The position numbers were made by a program, and so were the translations under genes. DNA of 64,000 nt from Olsenella_L kribbiana (lineage in GTDB: Bacteria; Actinomycetota; Coriobacteriia; Coriobacteriales; Atopobiaceae), in contig NZ_JAZGJP010000001.1 in assembly GCF_036408795.1 (NCBI RefSeq), positions 62,001 to 126,000 of the forward strand, written 5' to 3'. Numbering within the stretch: position 1 is the first letter of the stretch; the number at the start of each line of letters is the position of its first letter. Under the pieces are notes generated by a model. It did no database searches, had not been told where the DNA came from, and was given only the letters and a program-made list of their open reading frames with translations. Positions 50,292 to 59,220 of the stretch are shown here, in pieces.

Positions 50292-52034
50292 GTGGCAGAT
50301 TCCGGAAAAGCCGGAGCAAGCTCCAAGAAGACAGATGAAGAGGCAGCCGCCGAGGGCAAGGACGCCTACGAGGGCATAAAGGATGCCGCCTTCGAAGAGA
50401 CGATAGGGCTTCTCGGCGGCCGCCAGGGCGGATATGAGAGCGGGACGCGCGCCTCGCGCAGGAAGCGCATGGGCGAGATTCTTGCTGTCGTGCGCAAGTA
50501 CGATATCCTGCACGGCCTCACGCCGGTGACGCTCAGGAAGATGCTCGAAGAGCTCGGCCCTACCTTTGTGAAGGCAGGGCAGATCCTCTCGATGCGCTCC
50601 GAGATCCTGCCTGAGCCGTTCTGCCAGGAGCTCACGAAGCTGAGGGCCAATGTCGAGCCGATGGACAGGGATGCCGTCCTTTCGGCCCTGAGGTCCGAAT
50701 ATACGATACCGATTGAGGACATCTTCGATGCAATCGACGATGTCCCCTTGGGCTCTGCCTCGATTGCCCAGGTCCACAAGGCCCGCCTCATTACCGGCGA
50801 GCTTGTCGCCGTGAAGGTCCAGCGCCCGCATGTGCAGGAGACGATGGCGCAGGATATCGATATCATGCGCCGCCTTGCCCGCTATGCCTCGCGCTTCCTC
50901 CCCGATACGCAGGTGCTCGATCTCGGCTCTGTCATCGAGGAGCTCTGGCATTCATTCCGCGAGGAGACGGACTTCCTCGTCGAGGCGAAGAACCTCGAGG
51001 AGTTCCGCCACAACAATGCGAACGTGAAGTTCATCGGCTGCCCCAAGCCCTACATGAAATGGTGCACGCACCATGTCGTGGTGATGGACTATGTGAACGG
51101 CATACCGATCTCGAACACGAAGCGTCTGGCCGAGGATGGCTATGACCTGAACGAGATCGGCATGAAGCTCATCGACAACTATGCCCAGCAGATGCTCGAC
51201 GATGGCTTCTTCCATGCAGATCCCCATCCCGGAAACATCATCATCTCAGGCGGCAAGATCGTCTATATCGATCTCGGCATCATGGGCAGGCTCTCATCGC
51301 ATGACCGCGATGCGACGCGCGAGATGGTATTCGCTGTCGCAGAGAGGAACTCGGCACGTCTCAAGAACGGGCTTCTGCGCTTCGCCGTCTCAGATACGAG
51401 CAAGGTCGACCATGCACAGCTCCTGGAGGACCTCGATGCGATCATCGAGGACTATGGTGCGGCAGATCTGGACGACCTCGATATCGCTGCCTTCATGAAC
51501 TCACTCATAGCTATGGCAAGGAAGAGCGGAATCGAGCTTCCGGGCACGGTCACGATGCTTGCACGCAGCCTTGTCACGCTCGAAGGCGTCGTGAACGACT
51601 TCCTTCCTGGTGTCTCCATCATCGAGATCGTGAAGAACCATATCCGTGCGCATGAGACGCCGCTCGACTTTGTGCAGAAGGAAGCGAAGACCTACGCGCG
51701 TGAGGCCGAGGCAGCCTCCCATGGCCTTCTCGAGGCAGCATCGGAGGCAGGCCTTGCCGCCAAGATGCTTACGCGCGGCCAGCTCAGGATGAAGCTCGAC
51801 TTCTCGGACACGACAAGCCCGATATCCGATCTCGCTGCTGCAGCAGACCGCTTGACGATGGGCATCGTCGTGGCGGGACTCTTCATCGGCTCTTCGGTCA
51901 TCTACTATGCCCGCATCCAGCCTGTCATCTTCGGCATCCCGATCATCGGCTTCGTCGGCTTCTTCTTGGCGCTCTTCCTGGGACTCTGGATTGTCCGCAA
52001 CATCATGAAGGAGCGCAAGCAGAACCGGCGCTGA
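50292..52034 (+). CDS. UbiB/AarF/ABC1 atypical kinase family protein
   Basis: 580-aa protein. The KxGQ motif that marks the family is in FVKAGQILSMRSEILP; the Ala-rich nucleotide loop in GSASIAQVHKA; the lysine in VAVKVQRP; the catalytic/metal segment HADPHPGNI and YIDLGIMGRLS. Two C-terminal transmembrane helices (about 520-568). In proteobacteria it supports ubiquinone synthesis; this organism shows no quinone genes here, so another lipid is likely. GTG start with GGAG. Paired with the phasin-like gene. Confidence 0.92.
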   Translation: MADSGKAGASSKKTDEEAAAEGKDAYEGIKDAAFEETIGLLGGRQGGYESGTRASRRKRMGEILAVVRKYDILHGLTPVTLRKMLEELGPTFVKAGQILSMRSEILPEPFCQELTKLRANVEPMDRDAVLSALRSEYTIPIEDIFDAIDDVPLGSASIAQVHKARLITGELVAVKVQRPHVQETMAQDIDIMRRLARYASRFLPDTQVLDLGSVIEELWHSFREETDFLVEAKNLEEFRHNNANVKFIGCPKPYMKWCTHHVVVMDYVNGIPISNTKRLAEDGYDLNEIGMKLIDNYAQQMLDDGFFHADPHPGNIIISGGKIVYIDLGIMGRLSSHDRDATREMVFAVAERNSARLKNGLLRFAVSDTSKVDHAQLLEDLDAIIEDYGAADLDDLDIAAFMNSLIAMARKSGIELPGTVTMLARSLVTLEGVVNDFLPGVSIIEIVKNHIRAHETPLDFVQKEAKTYAREAEAASHGLLEAASEAGLAAKMLTRGQLRMKLDFSDTTSPISDLAAAADRLTMGIVVAGLFIGSSVIYYARIQPVIFGIPIIGFVGFFLALFLGLWIVRNIMKERKQNRR

Positions 52035-52060
52035 GCTGAGCAGACAGAGCGTTTCATGAA

Positions 52061-52092
52061 GAAGGCGGCCCTCCGAGGAGAGCCGCCTTCCT
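52061..52092 (+). terminator. Intrinsic terminator of the UbiB gene
   Basis: GAAGGCGGC (52061-52069) pairs with GCCGCCTTC (52082-52090), with a further CTCC/GGAG inside, followed by CTTG. It is also just past the stop of the convergent RlpA-like gene. Confidence 0.8.
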
Positions 52093-52114
52093 TGTGTTCT
52101 GGATGTATGTTCGC

Positions 52115-53197
52115 CTAGCTGACGACGCGGTAGCCGACCGTGCCGACACCGGAGAAGCCGAGGGCAGATGCGACTGCAGGCTGCATGTCGATCTGGCGGT
52201 TGCCGGAGTAGGGGCCACGGTCGTTCACGACAGCAGTGACGGTCCTGCCGTTGTAGGTGATCTCGATGATCGTGCCGAGCGGCATCGTCTTCATTGCGAC
52301 GCCCATGGAGGTCGGCGTCAGCGTATCGCCCGAAGCCGTCGTGCCATACATGAGGCCATCGCCCTCGCCGTACATCGATGCCTCGACGTAGGTGTAGCTC
52401 GCGGCTGGCGCTGCGCTCGAAGAGGAAGAAGACGAAGAGGCGGGAGCGGAGGCTTGGGGGGCAGAGCTCTGGGAGGAGGTGTCCTGCTGCTGGCTCTGGG
52501 AGGACGTCTCCTGTGCCTGCGTGCTCGTCTGAGCAGAGGAGTCGGAGGAGCTGTCCTGTGTTGCCTCTTGGATCTCGGTCACCGTTGCATCCTGCTGGCC
52601 CTTGGCCTGCTCGGCCTCATAGGCTGCTTCCTGGGCAGCGGCGTTCTCCATGGCCTTCTCCTTGGCAGCCTCGATGGCAGCATTTGCGCTGTCATAGGCA
52701 TCCTTGGCGGCCTGGACCTTGGCTTCCTCGTCGGCCTTCTGCTGCGAGAGCTCGGCCTGCTTCTGCGTGAGCTCCTGCTGAGCTGCGACAAGATCGTTCA
52801 TATCGTTCGTCGCATTGCCCACGATGTGGTTCAGGTACGCGAGCTGCGTGATGAAGTCATTGAACGTGTCGGCAGAAAGCAGCAGGGCCAGAAGGGAGTT
52901 CTGGTCCTGGTGAATCTTGTAGGACGTGGCGATAGCGTTCGAGGCGTTTGCCTTGAGCTCGGGGAGCTGGTCTTCGATCTCCTCGATGCGGGCCTCGTTG
53001 TCGTCTATCTGCTGCTGCAGGCTGTCCAGCTCCTGCTGGGCCTGGTCGTACTGCTCGCCGGCCGCGATAGCGGCATTCTGGAGCGATTCGAGGTCGGTGT
53101 CTTCAGCAAATGCTGCCACAGGCACCGAACTTGCCACGAGGGCAGCCGTGATGGCTGCTACAGCGGCATGGCGAAAGAATCTTGCAGGTGTTCGCAT
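52115..53197 (-). CDS. Secreted coiled-coil protein with RlpA-like double-psi beta-barrel
   Basis: 360-aa exported protein. A signal peptide (1-31, ending PVAAFA) precedes a long coiled coil (about 35-205, like the CwlO/EnvC N-terminal regulator region), then a Ser/Gln/Thr-rich linker (about 210-265) and a C-terminal RlpA/3D-type barrel: MYGTTASGDTLTPTSMGVAM, PLGTIIEITYNGRTVTAVVNDRGP. The family binds or cleaves peptidoglycan; the Asp of VNDRGP is the conserved acid. It is a likely cell-wall hydrolase with a self-regulating helix, though the barrel at this length could be only glycan-binding. Confidence 0.85.
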   Translation of the reverse strand: MRTPARFFRHAAVAAITAALVASSVPVAAFAEDTDLESLQNAAIAAGEQYDQAQQELDSLQQQIDDNEARIEEIEDQLPELKANASNAIATSYKIHQDQNSLLALLLSADTFNDFITQLAYLNHIVGNATNDMNDLVAAQQELTQKQAELSQQKADEEAKVQAAKDAYDSANAAIEAAKEKAMENAAAQEAAYEAEQAKGQQDATVTEIQEATQDSSSDSSAQTSTQAQETSSQSQQQDTSSQSSAPQASAPASSSSSSSSAAPAASYTYVEASMYGEGDGLMYGTTASGDTLTPTSMGVAMKTMPLGTIIEITYNGRTVTAVVNDRGPYSGNRQIDMQPAVASALGFSGVGTVGYRVVS

Positions 53198-53355
53198 CTC
53201 TTCTAACCCATAATCTCGTCGGGGACCTTATCAGGTCCGTTTGCAGATCTGGAATTGGCTGATTGCGCAGTGCTACTTCTCGTCAATTCATGTTCTCTAT
53301 ACTACTCCCGAAGCCGACATGATTGGCGATTATCCAGCTAAAGGCCACAAGTTGC

Positions 53356-53404
53356 AAAAATGGTGTCCGCCACATGCACAAAATCATGCATATTGGTGGA
53401 CACC
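53356..53404 (-). terminator. Intrinsic terminator of the aldo/keto reductase gene
   Basis: GGTGTCCGCCA (53362-53372) and TGGTGGACACC (53394-53404) pair at 10 of 11 positions with a 21-base AT-rich loop. On the minus strand ATTTTTGC follows. It is 48 bp after the stop codon. Confidence 0.75.
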
Positions 53405-53451
53405 TTATGCAAAGCGCTACCTGAATGCTATCAGAACAGGTTTCTGGAAGC

Positions 53452-54570
53452 CTATTCGAAGGCCTCTGCTGCGCGCTCGAGCCAGCTCATGCACTTGATC
53501 TGCTGAGGGCAGGCGCGCTCGCACTGGCCGCAGTGAAGGCAGGCCGAGGCAAGGGCGCCTTCCTTCGTTGCATCCTCATAGCCCTTCTTCGCAAGCTCCG
53601 TCTGGCCCCAGACAAGCTCGCGGTTGAGTGCCGAGAAGATTTCCGGGATATGGATGTGCACAGGGCAGCCCGGCGTGCAGTAGTGGCAGGCCGTGCAGGG
53701 CACCTGCTTGATCTCGGCGAGCGCCTTCTGTGCACGCCCGATCGTTGCCTGCTCGTCATCTGTGAGCGGCTTGAAGTGCTCCATATAGGAGACGTTGTCC
53801 TCCATCTGCTGCATGTCCGACATGCCGGAAAGCACCGTGATGATACCGTCAAGCGAGGCGACATAGCGGATGGCCCAGGAGGCGAGCGACGCTTCGGGCT
53901 CGGCTGCCTTGAGGATATCGGCGACCTGCTGAGGCGGCGCTGCGAGCGTTCCGCCCTTGATAGGCTCCATGACGACAATGGACTTCCCATGGGCACGTGC
54001 TACCTCGTAGTTGGCACGGCTCGTGATGGATGGATTGTCCCAGTCGGCGTAGTTCAGCTGGAGCTGCACGAAGTCGACCTCGGGGTGCTTTGTAAGGAGC
54101 TCGTCCAGAAGCTCAGGCGTTGCATGGAAGGAGAAGCCCATGTGCTTCACGAGGCCCTTTTCCTTCTGTTCGTGCACGAAGTCCCAGATGTGGTAGTCGT
54201 CGTACTTCCTGAAGTTCGAGGTCTGCAGGGCATGGAGCAGGTAGTAGTCGAAATACCCTGCCTGTGTGCGGTCAAGCGATGTCTGGAACTGCCTCTTGCA
54301 GGATTCCTCGTCCGTGCATGCCGCCATTGCGTTGATCTTCGTCGCAAGCGTGTAGGAATCGCGCGGATGGCGCTCGACGAGCGCCTGCCTCGCTGCATCC
54401 TCAGAGCCCGCGTAGACATAGGCTGTATCGAAGTAGGTGAAGCCTGCCGCCAGGAAGCGGTCGACCATCTGCTTCGTCTGCTCGATATCGATCGTGCCGT
54501 CCTCAAGCTTCGGCAGGCGCATGAGGCCGAAACCGAGCTTCGGGACATCCTTTCCAAAGTATTCGCTCAT
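53452..54570 (-). CDS. Aldo/keto reductase with C-terminal 4Fe-4S ferredoxin-like domain
   Basis: 372-aa oxidoreductase. AKR barrel (1-280): start KLGFGLMRLP, the catalytic Asp/Tyr stretch FDTAYVYAGSE and the Lys in LATKIN; the usual catalytic His is in the YLLHAL strand. Residues about 285-345 bind two 4Fe-4S clusters: CTACHYCTPGCP and CLHCGQCERACP. Such fusions are found in anaerobes and may pass electrons from an iron-sulfur donor. ATG at 54570 has AAGGAGAGG. Substrate unknown. Confidence 0.9.
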   Translation of the reverse strand: MSEYFGKDVPKLGFGLMRLPKLEDGTIDIEQTKQMVDRFLAAGFTYFDTAYVYAGSEDAARQALVERHPRDSYTLATKINAMAACTDEESCKRQFQTSLDRTQAGYFDYYLLHALQTSNFRKYDDYHIWDFVHEQKEKGLVKHMGFSFHATPELLDELLTKHPEVDFVQLQLNYADWDNPSITSRANYEVARAHGKSIVVMEPIKGGTLAAPPQQVADILKAAEPEASLASWAIRYVASLDGIITVLSGMSDMQQMEDNVSYMEHFKPLTDDEQATIGRAQKALAEIKQVPCTACHYCTPGCPVHIHIPEIFSALNRELVWGQTELAKKGYEDATKEGALASACLHCGQCERACPQQIKCMSWLERAAEAFE

Positions 54571-54629
54571 GATTTTCCTCTCCTTGTAGTTCCCCTGCGA
54601 CCAAGATACCCGCGATAAGAGACTATATG

Positions 54630-54657
54630 AAAGGAGCCGGGCCATCTGCCCGGCTCC
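54630..54657 (-). terminator. Intrinsic terminator of the ABC exporter operon
   Basis: Perfect 10-bp stem GGAGCCGGGC (54633-54642) / GCCCGGCTCC (54648-54657), loop CATCT; on the minus strand TTTC follows. It is 22 bp after the second ABC gene. Confidence 0.88.
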
Positions 54658-54679
54658 GGACGCTCTCTGGAACCCTCGG

Positions 54680-56614
54680 CTATTCGAGCTCGAAGGCGCC
54701 GGTGTAGAGCTGGTAGTAGGTGCCCTTCTGGGCGATGAGCTCGTCGTGCGTGCCATGCTCGATGATGCGGCCATGGTCGAGGACGATGATCACATCGGAG
54801 TTCCTGACCGTCGAGAGGCGGTGGGCAATGACGAAGGTGGTGCGTCCCTGCATGAGGGCATCCATGCCGCGTTGGACGATCTGTTCCGTACGGGTATCGA
54901 TCGAAGATGTTGCCTCGTCGAGGATCATGACAGGGGGATCTGCGACAGCGGCGCGGGCAATCGAGAGGAGCTGGCGCTGGCCCTGGGAAAGGGAAGCGGC
55001 GTTGTCCCTGAGCATCGTCTGGTAGCCCTCAGGAAGGCGCGTGATGAAGGAGTCGGCGCCTGCGAGCTTGGCAGCTGCGACGCATTCGTCATCTGTCGCG
55101 TCGAGCCTGCCGTAGCGGATGTTGTCCATGACGGTACCGGTGAAGAGGTTCGTGTCCTGGAGGACCATGCCGAGGGAGCGCCTCAGGTCTGCCTTCTTGA
55201 TCTTGTTGATGTTGATGTCGTCGTAGCGGATCTTGCCGTCGTCGATATCGTAGAAGCGGTTGATGAGGTTCGTGATCGTCGTCTTGCCGGCACCGGTCGC
55301 ACCGACGAAGGCGACCTTCTGGCCCGGCTTCGCATGGATTGTCACGTCGTGGAGCACGATGTGCTCGGGCGTATAGCCGAAGTCCACGTCGTAGAGGTCG
55401 ACCTTGCCCTCGAGCTGGGTGTAGGTGACAGAGCCATCCTCGTGCGGGTGCTTCCAGGCCCAGAGGTCGGTGCGCTCGTCCGTCTCCTCGAGCGAGCCAT
55501 CCTTGGCGCGCTTGGCATTGACAAGCGTGACATAGCCGTTGTCCTCTTCAGGCTCCTCGTCGAGAAGCGAGAGGATGCGCTCGGCACCGGCAAGGCCCAT
55601 GACGACGAAGTTGATCTGATGGGAGACCTGGCCGATCGATCCTGCGAAGCGCTTCGTGAGGTTCAGGAACGGGACGATGATGTCGATACCCAGGATCATG
55701 CCGGAGATCGAGGGGTTCGGGATGCCGGCGACAAGGAAGATGCAGCCTGCGAGGGCGACGATTACGTAGGCAAGGTTGCCCGTGTTCATGAGGATGGGGC
55801 CAAGGGTGTTGCCGTAGATGTTCGCGTTCTTCGAGGCCTGGAAGAGCTGCTCGTTCACCTTGTCGAAGTCAGTTTCGGTCAGCTTCTCATGCGTGAAGAC
55901 CTTGATGACCTTCTGGCCGTTCATGGATTCCTCGGCAAAGCCTTCCTCGGCCGCAAGAGCACGCTGCTGCGCCAGGAAGAAGTGGGCAGAGCGGCCGCCG
56001 AGCACACGTGTCAGGGCCATCATGATTGCAACCATGACCAGGACGACAAGCGTCAGCGGCACGGAATACCAGAACATGATGTAGACGACAGAGATCATGG
56101 CAATGATGGTCGTCAAGAGGTTCGGGAGCGACTGACCGATGAACTGGCGCAGGGTATCCACGTCGTTCGTGTAGTGAGACATGATGTCGCCGTGCTTGTT
56201 GGTGTCGAAGTAGCGGATCGGGAGGTCCTCCATGTGAGAGAACATCTCGTTCCTGACCTTCATCATCGTGCCCTGGCAGATGACGGCGCCAAGCTGCGTC
56301 CAGCCGATGTTGCAAGCGAGGGCGGCGACGTAGCATCCGATGAGCGTAAGGACGATGCGCAGAATCTGGGGCTGCGCCGTTGCCCAGTCGCCGGTCTGGA
56401 ACGTGTCCTCGACGACGGCGATGGCCTGCTGCATGAAGATCGAAGGCACCGAGGCGATGATGGCGGCTGCCACGATGCAGAGGATCTGGATGGTCACGAG
56501 GCCAGGATAGTAGTGGAAGACAAGCGACATGATGCGCTTGAACGTTGTGCCGGGATTCTGTGCACCATGGCCGCGGCCCGGTGCCTGCTGCTTCTTGGTT
56601 GCTTCCTCGCTCAC
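54680..56614 (-). CDS. ABC exporter half-transporter, canonical ATPase
   Basis: 644-aa type IV (MdlB/BmrD-type) exporter with six transmembrane helices (about 30-350) and an ATPase domain. Walker A is GATGAGKTT, signature LSQGQRQL, Walker B VMILDEATSSIDTRTE with the catalytic Glu, and the H-loop in IAHRLSTV. An insert of about 60 residues (EEDNGYVTLVNAKRAKDG and on) precedes the ATPase strand. The partner gene upstream overlaps by ATGA, so they form a heterodimer with this subunit holding the competent site. Likely multidrug or lipid export. Confidence 0.92.
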   Translation of the reverse strand: MSEEATKKQQAPGRGHGAQNPGTTFKRIMSLVFHYYPGLVTIQILCIVAAAIIASVPSIFMQQAIAVVEDTFQTGDWATAQPQILRIVLTLIGCYVAALACNIGWTQLGAVICQGTMMKVRNEMFSHMEDLPIRYFDTNKHGDIMSHYTNDVDTLRQFIGQSLPNLLTTIIAMISVVYIMFWYSVPLTLVVLVMVAIMMALTRVLGGRSAHFFLAQQRALAAEEGFAEESMNGQKVIKVFTHEKLTETDFDKVNEQLFQASKNANIYGNTLGPILMNTGNLAYVIVALAGCIFLVAGIPNPSISGMILGIDIIVPFLNLTKRFAGSIGQVSHQINFVVMGLAGAERILSLLDEEPEEDNGYVTLVNAKRAKDGSLEETDERTDLWAWKHPHEDGSVTYTQLEGKVDLYDVDFGYTPEHIVLHDVTIHAKPGQKVAFVGATGAGKTTITNLINRFYDIDDGKIRYDDININKIKKADLRRSLGMVLQDTNLFTGTVMDNIRYGRLDATDDECVAAAKLAGADSFITRLPEGYQTMLRDNAASLSQGQRQLLSIARAAVADPPVMILDEATSSIDTRTEQIVQRGMDALMQGRTTFVIAHRLSTVRNSDVIIVLDHGRIIEHGTHDELIAQKGTYYQLYTGAFELE

Positions 56615-58479
56615 TTCGTGGCCTCCTTTCCTGCTTCGGCATCCTTTTCGAGGATGCCCATCTTCTCGTCGTGGGACTGCTTGTTCTGGGTCATGTAGAC
56701 CTCGCGGTAGATGTCGTTCGTGCGCAGCAGCTCGTCGTGCGTGCCGATGGCATCGATCTGGCCGTCACGCATGACGACGATGCGGTCGGCATCCTCGATA
56801 GAGGAGGTGCGCTGCGCGATGATGATCTTGGTCGTGCTTGGGATGAAGCTCCTGAAGCCCTGGCGGATGAGGCGGTCGGTCTTCGTGTCGACAGCGCTCG
56901 TGGAGTCGTCGAGGATGAGGACCTTCGGGTTCTTCAGGAGGGCACGGGCGATGCAGAGGCGCTGCTTCTGGCCGCCAGAGACATTCGTGCCGCCCTGCTC
57001 GATATAGGTGTCGTACTTGTCAGGGAAGCGCTGGATGAACTCGTCTGCCTGGGCAAGCTTGCAGGCCTCGAGCATCTGCTCGTCGGTCGCATTCTGGTTG
57101 CCCCAGCGGAGGTTGTCCTTGATGGTGCCGGAGAAGAGGACGTTCCTCTGAAGCACGACGGCGACCTCATTCCTGAGCGTGTCGAGATCGTAGTCGCGCA
57201 CATCGTGGCCACCAACCTTGACGGTGCCTTCCGTCGCATCGTAGAGGCGGCTGATGAGCTGGATCAAGGTCGACTTCGAGGCGCCGGTTCCGCCGAGGAT
57301 GCCGATGACCTCTCCGCTCTTGATATGGAGGTCGATGTCCTTGAGCGCGGGGCGCTCTGCCTTCTCGGAGTACTTGAAGCTCACGTGGTCGAAATCGACG
57401 GAGCCGTCTGGCACCTCCATGATCGGGTGCTCGGGGTTGGCAAGCGTCGGCTTCTCCTGCAGGACCTCGCAGATACGCCTCGAGGACTCTTCAGCCATCG
57501 TGATCATGACGAAGACCATGGAGAACATCATGAGGCTCATGAGGAGAGAGAAGCCGTAGGTGATGAGCGCGGAGAGCTGGCCCACGCCCATGGCCTGCGA
57601 CTGGGTCGTGACGATGGCCATCGAGCCGAAGTAGATGACGAAGGTGTAGATGATATCGACTGCCAGCGTCATGAGAGGCGTGTTCCAGGCAAGGATGCGC
57701 TCCACGTGCACGAAGTCATGATAGAGGGTGCCGGAAGCCTCATTGAACTTCTGCTTCTCGTAATCCTCGCGCACATAGGACTTGACGACGCGGATGCCGG
57801 AGACGTTCTCCTCGACGGAATCGTTCAGGCGGTCGTACTTGCGGAAGATGCGGCGGAAGATCGGCATGGCTGTAAGCGCGATCTTGAAGATGGCATAGCC
57901 AAGGAAAAAGGCGACGATCACGTAGACGACTGCCATGGGGCCGCCGGAGATGAATGCCATGATGATGGAGAAGATGGCAAGCATCGGGCAGCGGATGGCC
58001 ATGCGGATGATCATCATGTAGGCCTGCTGGACGTTCGTGACATCGGTCGTGAGCCTCGTCACGAGCGAGCTTGTAGAGAAGCGGTCGATATTGGCGAACG
58101 AGAAGCCCTGGATCTTGTGGAACAGGTCATGCCTCAGGTTCTTGGCAAGGCCGGTCGCACCGATGGAACAGGTGACGCCTGCAGCGGTGCCGAACGCAAG
58201 CGAGACCAGGGCGAGGCAGATCAAGATGACAGCAGAAGGGATGATGCCTTCAAGCGGCTCTCCTGCTGCAATCTGATTGATGAGCTGCGCCGTGAAGAAC
58301 GGAATGGTGCACTCGATGATGGCTTCGAAGGCTACGAGCAAAGGGGTCTCCCACGCATACTTGCGGTACTCGCGCAGCGACTGCGCCAGCGTATGCACTA
58401 TCTCCCTCAGTCCGTATTCTGGAAGCGTGCTGTCCGTGCCCGCCTCCATCGCATTCTTGATGCTTCGGGTCAATTTCAC
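56611..58479 (-). CDS. ABC exporter half-transporter, degenerate ATPase site
   Basis: 622-aa partner of the preceding half-transporter. The Walker A reads GGTGASKST, with the Gly before Lys changed to Ser, and Walker B ends VLILDDSTSAVDTKTD, with Asp at the catalytic Glu. Both changes mark the non-catalytic half of BmrC/BmrD-like heterodimers. Six TM helices precede it, and the ATP site signature is NVSGGQKQRLC. First in the operon after marR, overlapping its end by ATGA. Substrate unknown, but MarR control points to export of toxic small molecules. Confidence 0.92.
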   Translation of the reverse strand: MKLTRSIKNAMEAGTDSTLPEYGLREIVHTLAQSLREYRKYAWETPLLVAFEAIIECTIPFFTAQLINQIAAGEPLEGIIPSAVILICLALVSLAFGTAAGVTCSIGATGLAKNLRHDLFHKIQGFSFANIDRFSTSSLVTRLTTDVTNVQQAYMMIIRMAIRCPMLAIFSIIMAFISGGPMAVVYVIVAFFLGYAIFKIALTAMPIFRRIFRKYDRLNDSVEENVSGIRVVKSYVREDYEKQKFNEASGTLYHDFVHVERILAWNTPLMTLAVDIIYTFVIYFGSMAIVTTQSQAMGVGQLSALITYGFSLLMSLMMFSMVFVMITMAEESSRRICEVLQEKPTLANPEHPIMEVPDGSVDFDHVSFKYSEKAERPALKDIDLHIKSGEVIGILGGTGASKSTLIQLISRLYDATEGTVKVGGHDVRDYDLDTLRNEVAVVLQRNVLFSGTIKDNLRWGNQNATDEQMLEACKLAQADEFIQRFPDKYDTYIEQGGTNVSGGQKQRLCIARALLKNPKVLILDDSTSAVDTKTDRLIRQGFRSFIPSTTKIIIAQRTSSIEDADRIVVMRDGQIDAIGTHDELLRTNDIYREVYMTQNKQSHDEKMGILEKDAEAGKEATK

Positions 58480-58967
58480 TCCGGCATCGCCTTCTTTCTC
58501 TCGTCTTCCAGTTCATTCCAATGACCGACCAGCCGGTCAAGCGTCTCGAGCAGCTGCGTGCGCTCGTTGTCCGTGAGGATATCGAACGCATGGGATTCGA
58601 ATGCCTGCCGGCGCTTGGCAAGCGCTTCTGCCTCTTTCCAGCCAGCATCGGTCAGCGTGATATCGAGCTGCCTTCTGTCCTTCTCGGAGCGCGTGCGCAC
58701 GATAAGGCCTTCACGCTCGAGCTTCGTCAGCACTTCGGACAGAGATGCGGAGCTGATCGGCTCCGAGTTCTGGAGGTCGCGCTGCTGGAGCGTGCCGCCT
58801 GCAAGGCTGAGCTTGATGAGCATATGCTGCTTGCCGCTCCTGCCGCCGCTGTGCACATGCATGAAGTGACCGAAGTAGCCGAAGTCCTGCATGATGCTGT
58901 GCTCGATTGTCGATTCTGAACGATGCTCAGGGGGCCTGCAGCAGCGTGCCCCCGTTCCGTTTGCCAT
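58476..58967 (-). CDS. MarR-family regulator of the ABC exporter
   Basis: 163-aa winged-helix repressor. The recognition region is SSASLSEVLTKLEREGLIVRTR and the wing SEKDRRQLDITLTDAG, standard for MarR. The N-terminal 20 residues are unusual (Cys-Cys at 9-10 and a Met-rich His stretch, HSIMQDFGYFGHFMHVHSGGRSGKQHM in parts), so the true start could be ATG at Met26. It overlaps the ABC gene by ATGA. Two AGGTACCT palindromes lie on its promoter, pointing to autorepression released by exporter substrates. Confidence 0.9.
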   Translation of the reverse strand: MANGTGARCCRPPEHRSESTIEHSIMQDFGYFGHFMHVHSGGRSGKQHMLIKLSLAGGTLQQRDLQNSEPISSASLSEVLTKLEREGLIVRTRSEKDRRQLDITLTDAGWKEAEALAKRRQAFESHAFDILTDNERTQLLETLDRLVGHWNELEDERKKAMPE

Positions 58968-59036
58968 GTTTCACCTCTTCTGATTCTCGGGCCCGCCTGT
59001 GGAATCGCAAGGTGAGCAAATGTTTTTTCCTATAAA

Positions 59037-59072
59037 ATGTTAGGTACCTAGCAAATAGATGTCAAGGTACCT
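59037..59072 (-). promoter_or_regulatory. marR-ABC promoter with two AGGTACCT operators
   Basis: Minus strand: -35 TTGACA (59065-59060), a 17-bp spacer, and -10 TAACAT (59042-59037), close to consensus. Perfect palindromes TAGGTACCTA (59041-59050) and AAGGTACCTA (core AGGTACCT at 59065-59072) have centres 23 bp apart, about two helical turns; one overlaps the -10 side, the other abuts the -35. This fits two MarR dimers on one face of DNA. Confidence 0.7.
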
Positions 59073-59192
59073 AGACAACTATGTACAGAGTGTGCAGAGG
59101 AGGTGCGCCGGGGGAGAGAACCGTGCAGGAAAACTGCCTTTGTGGAAGCCACGCAATGGCTTCCCTATATAAACAGAGTCGCTGAACTGGGA

Positions 59193-59220
59193 TTGTAAAG
59201 GACATGTAAGCCGGTATCAA
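59193..59220 (+). promoter_or_regulatory. pstS promoter with Pho-box-like direct repeat
   Basis: TTGTAAA-GGAC-ATGTAAG at 59193-59210 is a 7-4-7 direct repeat with 11-bp period. On the other strand it reads CTTACA-TGTCC-TTTACA, the form of the Bacillus PhoP box TT(A/T/C)ACA with 5-bp spacing. TTGTAA and TATCAA (59215-59220) would serve as -35 and -10 with a 16-bp spacer. Confidence 0.5.

Noticed and set aside
53362..53404. AT-rich inverted repeat as a MITE or insertion-sequence end
   Set aside because: It is placed directly after the aldo/keto reductase gene and followed by a T run on that strand, so it is better read as a terminator; no target duplication or transposase.
53241..53498. 85-codon plus-strand frame in the gap before the RlpA-like gene
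   Set aside because: It overlaps the terminator hairpin and the end of the aldo/keto reductase gene, has no ribosome site and no known pattern.
54746..56698. Plus-strand open frame of about 650 codons opposite the ABC exporter gene
   Set aside because: Shadow of the ABC gene; composition is Asp/His/Arg-heavy and no motif is present.
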